Source: Haplomitrium mnioides (taxonomy: Eukaryota; Marchantiophyta; Haplomitriopsida; Calobryales). Taken from it: a stretch of 33,983 bases of DNA. The DNA lies in assembly GCA_049999725.1 (NCBI GenBank), contig JBNGIS010031297.1, positions 1 to 33,983 on the forward strand. The letters are read 5' to 3'. Under the pieces are notes generated by a model. It made no database searches, was not told where the DNA came from, and saw only the letters and a list, made by a program, of their open reading frames with translations. Below, in pieces: positions 30,708 through 33,983 of the stretch. A program made the translations under genes and the position numbers. Within the stretch, counting starts at the first letter, position 1. Every line of letters begins with the position of its first letter.

Positions 30708-31306
30708 CATGAAAAAAGTATACTGCATCTGAAGTTCATGAATGGGTAGAAAAGGTATTCATCATGCATGAAAAAAGTATTCTGCATCTAAGTTCATGAA
30801 AGGGGTAGAAAAAGTATTCATCATGCATGAAAAAAGTATACTGCATCTAAAGTTCATGAATAGGTAGAAAAGGTATTCATCATGCATGAAAAAAGTATTC
30901 TGCATCTGAAGTTCATGAAAGGGTAGAAAAAGTATTCATCATGCATGAAAAAAGTATACTTCATCTTAAGTTCATGAATAGGTAGAAAAGGTAAAAGTAT
31001 TCTGCATTTGAAGTTCATGAAAGGGTAGAAAAAGTATTCATCATGCATGAAAAAAGTATACTGCATCTTAAGTTCATGAATAGGTAGAAAAGTTATTCAT
31101 CATGCATGAAAAAGTATTCTGCATCTGAAGTTCATGAATGNNNNNNNNNNTGAAGTTCATGAATGGGTAGAAAAGGTATTCATCATGCATGAAAAAAGTA
31201 AACTCCATTTGAAGTTCATGAAAGGGTAGAAAAAGTATTCATCATGCATGAAAAAAGTATATTGCATCTGAAGTTTTTGAAAGGGTAGAAAAAGTATTCA
31301 TCATGC
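30708..31306. repeat. 59-bp tandem array with alternating A/B units
   Basis: Units begin CATGAAAAAAGTATACTGCA (type A) or CATGAAAAAAGTATTCTGCA (type B). Anchor words fall at 30722, 30781, 30840, 30899 and 30958, exactly 59 apart. Type A carries GAATGGGTAGAAAAGG or GAATAGGTAGAAAAGG; type B carries GAAAGGGTAGAAAAAG. About ten units remain, one with a 16-base deletion near 30990. A period of 59 is not a multiple of 3, so the array is not protein coding. Confidence 0.92.
31141..31150. other. assembly gap (10 N) inside the 59-bp array
   Basis: Ten N interrupt a unit; the A/B order is disturbed across it. Confidence 0.98.
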
Positions 31307-31326
31307 TAGAAGAGAAGTAAGAAATT

Positions 31327-31585
31327 TGTAATGAAAATAATCAATTTGAAAGTGTTGAGTGATGTGTGTAATAGACAATCCAACAAGTAGCGTAGTGTAT
31401 AATCCACCTCTCTTCTCTCCTCTCATCTCATATATCTCATCGATAAATAATACAATAGATAATCATCCTTGTATCTAGTATTAGTATTAGCTTAATATAG
31501 TTACTAATGATAGATTAGTAACCTATTGATAGATTAGTAAAGTAGCATCTAATCCTAGTTCTATGTTCCTCCATATATCATAACA
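31327..31585 (-). mobile_element. putative 3' LTR of the Ty1/copia element (259 bp)
   Basis: On the minus strand it starts TGTTATGATATATGGAGGAA right after a purine-rich ATGAGGAG, as expected for a polypurine tract and LTR start, and ends TTTTCATTACA at 31327. It lies downstream of the RNase H domain (31974-32557) in the same orientation. The paired 5' LTR is absent. Confidence 0.5.
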
Positions 31586-31973
31586 CTCCTCATTGGTTAT
31601 AACATGAGGAATGTTATAAACAATCGTAGCATAGAAGAAAAGATCAATATTAGAAAAAGAACTCCAACTCAAACAATAAAATCCATATAAAGAGATAATG
31701 ATGTTGGCTCATTAAAACCCTCTCATACTCCTTCGAGTGAAAGAGTACAACCATCATCATATCATGGATTGTAGAATAGGAAATACAAAATATTATGATA
31801 TAAAATGATGAATAATATGGCTATAGGTTATAAAAATATAAAAGAATATAAGAATGAAGCAAAAGATGAAATGATATATAGATCCAAGGAAAAAATATAA
31901 CATGACGCTAAAATATAAAATATGATCATCGATACGATGAAAAAATAGAGAATATTGAATATGTCGATGAAGA
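31586..31973 (-). mobile_element. 3' untranslated region of copia element
   Basis: Very AT-rich sequence between the RNase H stop and the putative LTR, with no coding visible. Confidence 0.4.
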
Positions 31974-32557
31974 TCATAATAGCCTGGATAGTCGGTGTAG
32001 TCCAATAAGATCACAATATCTTTGATGTAGTGCAGGAGGTAAAGCTTTCGTAAATAGATCCATTATATTATCCTTCCCGACGATCACTTGCACTGATATA
32101 GTATCATCTTGTTGCTCATGTGTAAAAAAGAATTTTGGTGCTATATATTTAATGTGATCTCCTCTGATAAATCCATATGAGCTCTTCTGCACACATGCCA
32201 AATTATCCTTATAGATAATAGTAGGGTCAGATAGGCAAGGTAAACCACAAGAAACATAAACATGATCAATCATACTACGTAAATATATGCATTCCCTACT
32301 GGCTTCATACAAAGCTATTATCTCTGCATGGTTGGAAGATGTGCAAGTCAGAGTTTGCTTAGTACTCTTCCATAATATGGCTGTAGAGCCCTATAGGAAT
32401 ACATATCCGATTTGGGATTTAGCATCATCAAGATCTGAAAGGTATCCTACATCCGCATAATCGATTAGAATTTGATCAATTAGTTTCGAGAAATAAAGTC
32501 CCATGTCCGTGATTCCTTGCAAATATCTCAGTACTCGTTTGATACCATTCCAATACT
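31974..32557 (-). pseudogene. Ty1/copia polyprotein: RT C-terminus and RNase H
   Basis: A single minus-strand frame of about 195 codons shows WNGIKRVLRYLQGITDMGLY (end of RT), LIDYADVGYLSDLDDAKSQI (first RNase H Asp), TSSNHAEIIALYEASRECIY (Glu), TIIYKDNLACVQKS (second Asp), HIKYIAPKFFFTHEQQ and DNIMDLFTKALP near the end. These are the ordered blocks of plant copia elements, where RNase H closes the polyprotein. One stop at 32391-32393 interrupts it. The frame ends normally at 31974. Upstream, similarity ceases abruptly near 32557, so gag, protease, integrase and most of RT are missing. Confidence 0.9.
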
Positions 32558-33103
32558 ATATCAGAAGCATCAGTGACCCAAATGCTCCTTAGCAAGTGTG
32601 AAGTCCTCGCAGGAACAGCTGATTACCTCAAACAGCTGATAAGAGCAAGGTGCATGGTCTTGGGAGGGAAACAGGATCATGGCGGAGGGGAGGAGGAAAG
32701 AGAGCAGTGATCACCAGCCAGAGGAGGAGTCCCATTCTCTGATTCAAAGCAAGCCAGCGGGAATCCGTGGGCCTAAGGAGGATACGGGGGTGGGAGATGG
32801 GAAAAGGAATAGAGCAGACACCCATGGCAAGGCGATCGCAAAAGGAAGAAGAGGGGATCAACAATAGAGAAGCCCGAAGGCACTCCGAAGGAAGGCAAAT
32901 CGCGGGGGTCTTGCAGCGGCCACAAATCAGGAGACAAGCATCAGGAGCTGTGAGGAGGAGGAGAGATCTTCACGAAGGTGAGCAAGGCCAGGGAAGAGAG
33001 ATGCCTCGATCCCGCAAGCAAGAGCGAACCCTGCAGAGGACGATCAAACGCTCCATCCGAGTCGGGTAAGTCTTGACGGAAGAGTGGAGTCCTCGAAGGG
33101 TCC

Positions 33104-33194
33104 CGCGAGATTCCACAGAAACGTGGCATCTCCAGAGGCCTTCGCGGGATTCCACGGACTACGTGGCAGCGCCAGGAGGCCCGCGGGTTTGCGC
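33104..33194. repeat. 39-bp direct repeat, two copies plus partial
   Basis: CGCG(A/G)GATTCCAC starts at 33104 and 33143, exactly 39 apart, and a partial CGCGGG start follows at 33182. ACGTGGCA occurs in both full copies. Confidence 0.8.
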
Positions 33195-33273
33195 AAAGGC
33201 GCCTCCCTAAGTGGGGAGCCCACTTAACGAGGTTCCGATCCGTTTTAAGACGTTGGACACCCCGGTTAAAAGG

Positions 33274-33530
33274 GATCCGCGAGGGCCCAAACAGGGGAGC
33301 AAGGAGGAAGGCCCGAAACAACGACTTATCGCGGGTCTGGCCGAAGGAAAACGGAGGAGTGCCGTAAGGGCGATGTATCGAAGATCCGAGAGGAGGAAGA
33401 GCGCGGAAGCCGAAGGGGCGACCTAGCGCAGATTCGCCAGGAGGAAAACACAGAGGAGAGCCGAAAGGGAGACTGATCTCTGATCTGACCAAATAAGAGC
33501 GAGTAAAGGCGACTTGTCGGCAAACCGGTT
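33274..33530. repeat. degenerate tandem repeat of about 50 bp
   Basis: Unit starts resembling GATCCG/GATTCG/GATCTG occur at 33274, about 33333, 33383, 33431 and 33482. Each is followed by a GGAGGAA run and a CCGAAGGGGCGA-like word. Spacing is 48 to 59 bases. Confidence 0.55.
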
Positions 33531-33983
33531 CGAACGACGCGCATCAGTGGCGAAGCAGTGACCCATCACCAACCGTCCAATGGGAAGAAGGCTGAGCTAG
33601 AAGGGCGATATAGCGCCTATCCGGTGGAGGGAAACGAAGGGCACGGCGGAATGACGACATATCGACGAATCGGCAAGCAAGATAAGAGCGGCCGGTAAAC
33701 GAAGCTAACCGCCGGTGCGACCGATGGAGGAGCTGTCGGCGCCGAAAGGGTGACACTTTGCCGCTTCGGCATCCAGAAGGTAAAAGTTTGACGGGGTGCG
33801 GCGGAAAGTTCGAAAGGGGCGAACGGTCTAGAAGGGCCTAGTAGTTCTTATAGCGAGCTTTCCGAAGTGTTAACAAAGCTAACCTCAAGCACGTGTAGTT
33901 CTTACTTCGAAGGGACAACGAAATGGCGACATCGACACCGCTCTTATTCGGCGAGCAGGGGAAGTCCGCGGTTCTACGGATGA

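Larger units (their letters stand above)
32558..33983. other. GC-rich segment with short tandem repeats, identity unknown
   Basis: Base composition jumps at about 32560-32600. Open frames are long on both strands (for example 32941-33492 minus, 183 codons; 32767-33069 plus, 100 codons), but high GC alone produces this and no motif is recognised. The minus-strand frame shows short repeats (SWRCHVVRGIPRR and EMPRFCGISRDP). The segment runs off the right edge. It may be part of an LTR or internal spacer of another retrotransposon. Confidence 0.45.

Noticed and set aside
32941-33492. 183-codon minus-strand frame as a gene
   Set aside because: GC-rich DNA gives long chance frames. This one spans both tandem repeats and overlaps other open frames on both strands.

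Overview
The window looks like heterochromatic, repeat-dominated nuclear DNA of a plant. The evidence is several decayed LTR retrotransposons of plant type (Ty3/gypsy gag, protease and RT pieces; a Ty1/copia RNase H tail; LTRs with TATATAAA boxes; primer-binding sites close to TGGTATCAGAGC), two large tandem arrays and three runs of N. I see no intact host gene, no rRNA or tRNA gene, no CRISPR array and no bacterial operon structure. The species cannot be named from this sequence.

Layout. 1-3000: minus-strand Ty3/gypsy element, leaving the window at the left edge. It has an LTR/leader, a misplaced RT/RNase H piece, then gag, zinc knuckle, protease and the start of RT, with many stops. 3196-3295: 100-base gap. 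3560-5212: 5' part of another minus-strand LTR element (gag, leader, primer site, 544-bp LTR). 5213-5760: start of a third minus-strand element. 7440-8483: plus-strand integrase-like remnants around a 435-bp LTR. The first 33 bases of that LTR recur at 12401 behind a purine tract, so 7775-12433 may be one non-autonomous element. 12853-15580: two halves of one decayed gene of the DUF7869 type (IDGMDQ and VGHTH..IDQ motifs) lying on opposite strands. 15960-19010: three copies of a dispersed repeat, plus a second gag copy fused to an LTR end by a deletion.

19837-28362 is an 8.5-kb array of a 66-bp unit, about 129 copies by length. The unit is exactly 22 codons and has one open frame, on the minus strand, but indels and stops break that frame. 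It shows nested higher-order duplications at several offsets. 28363-29600 is unidentified. An LTR at about 29600-29887 cuts off an unidentified coding-like frame. 30708-31306 is a 59-bp array with alternating A/B units. 31327-32557 is the 3' end of a Ty1/copia element. From 32558 to the right edge the sequence becomes GC-rich, with 39-bp and about 50-bp repeats.

The genes do not work together as a pathway. The window records repeated retrotransposon insertion, deletion, inversion and tandem amplification. The best candidates for something undescribed are the codon-phased 66-bp array and the split DUF7869-type gene.
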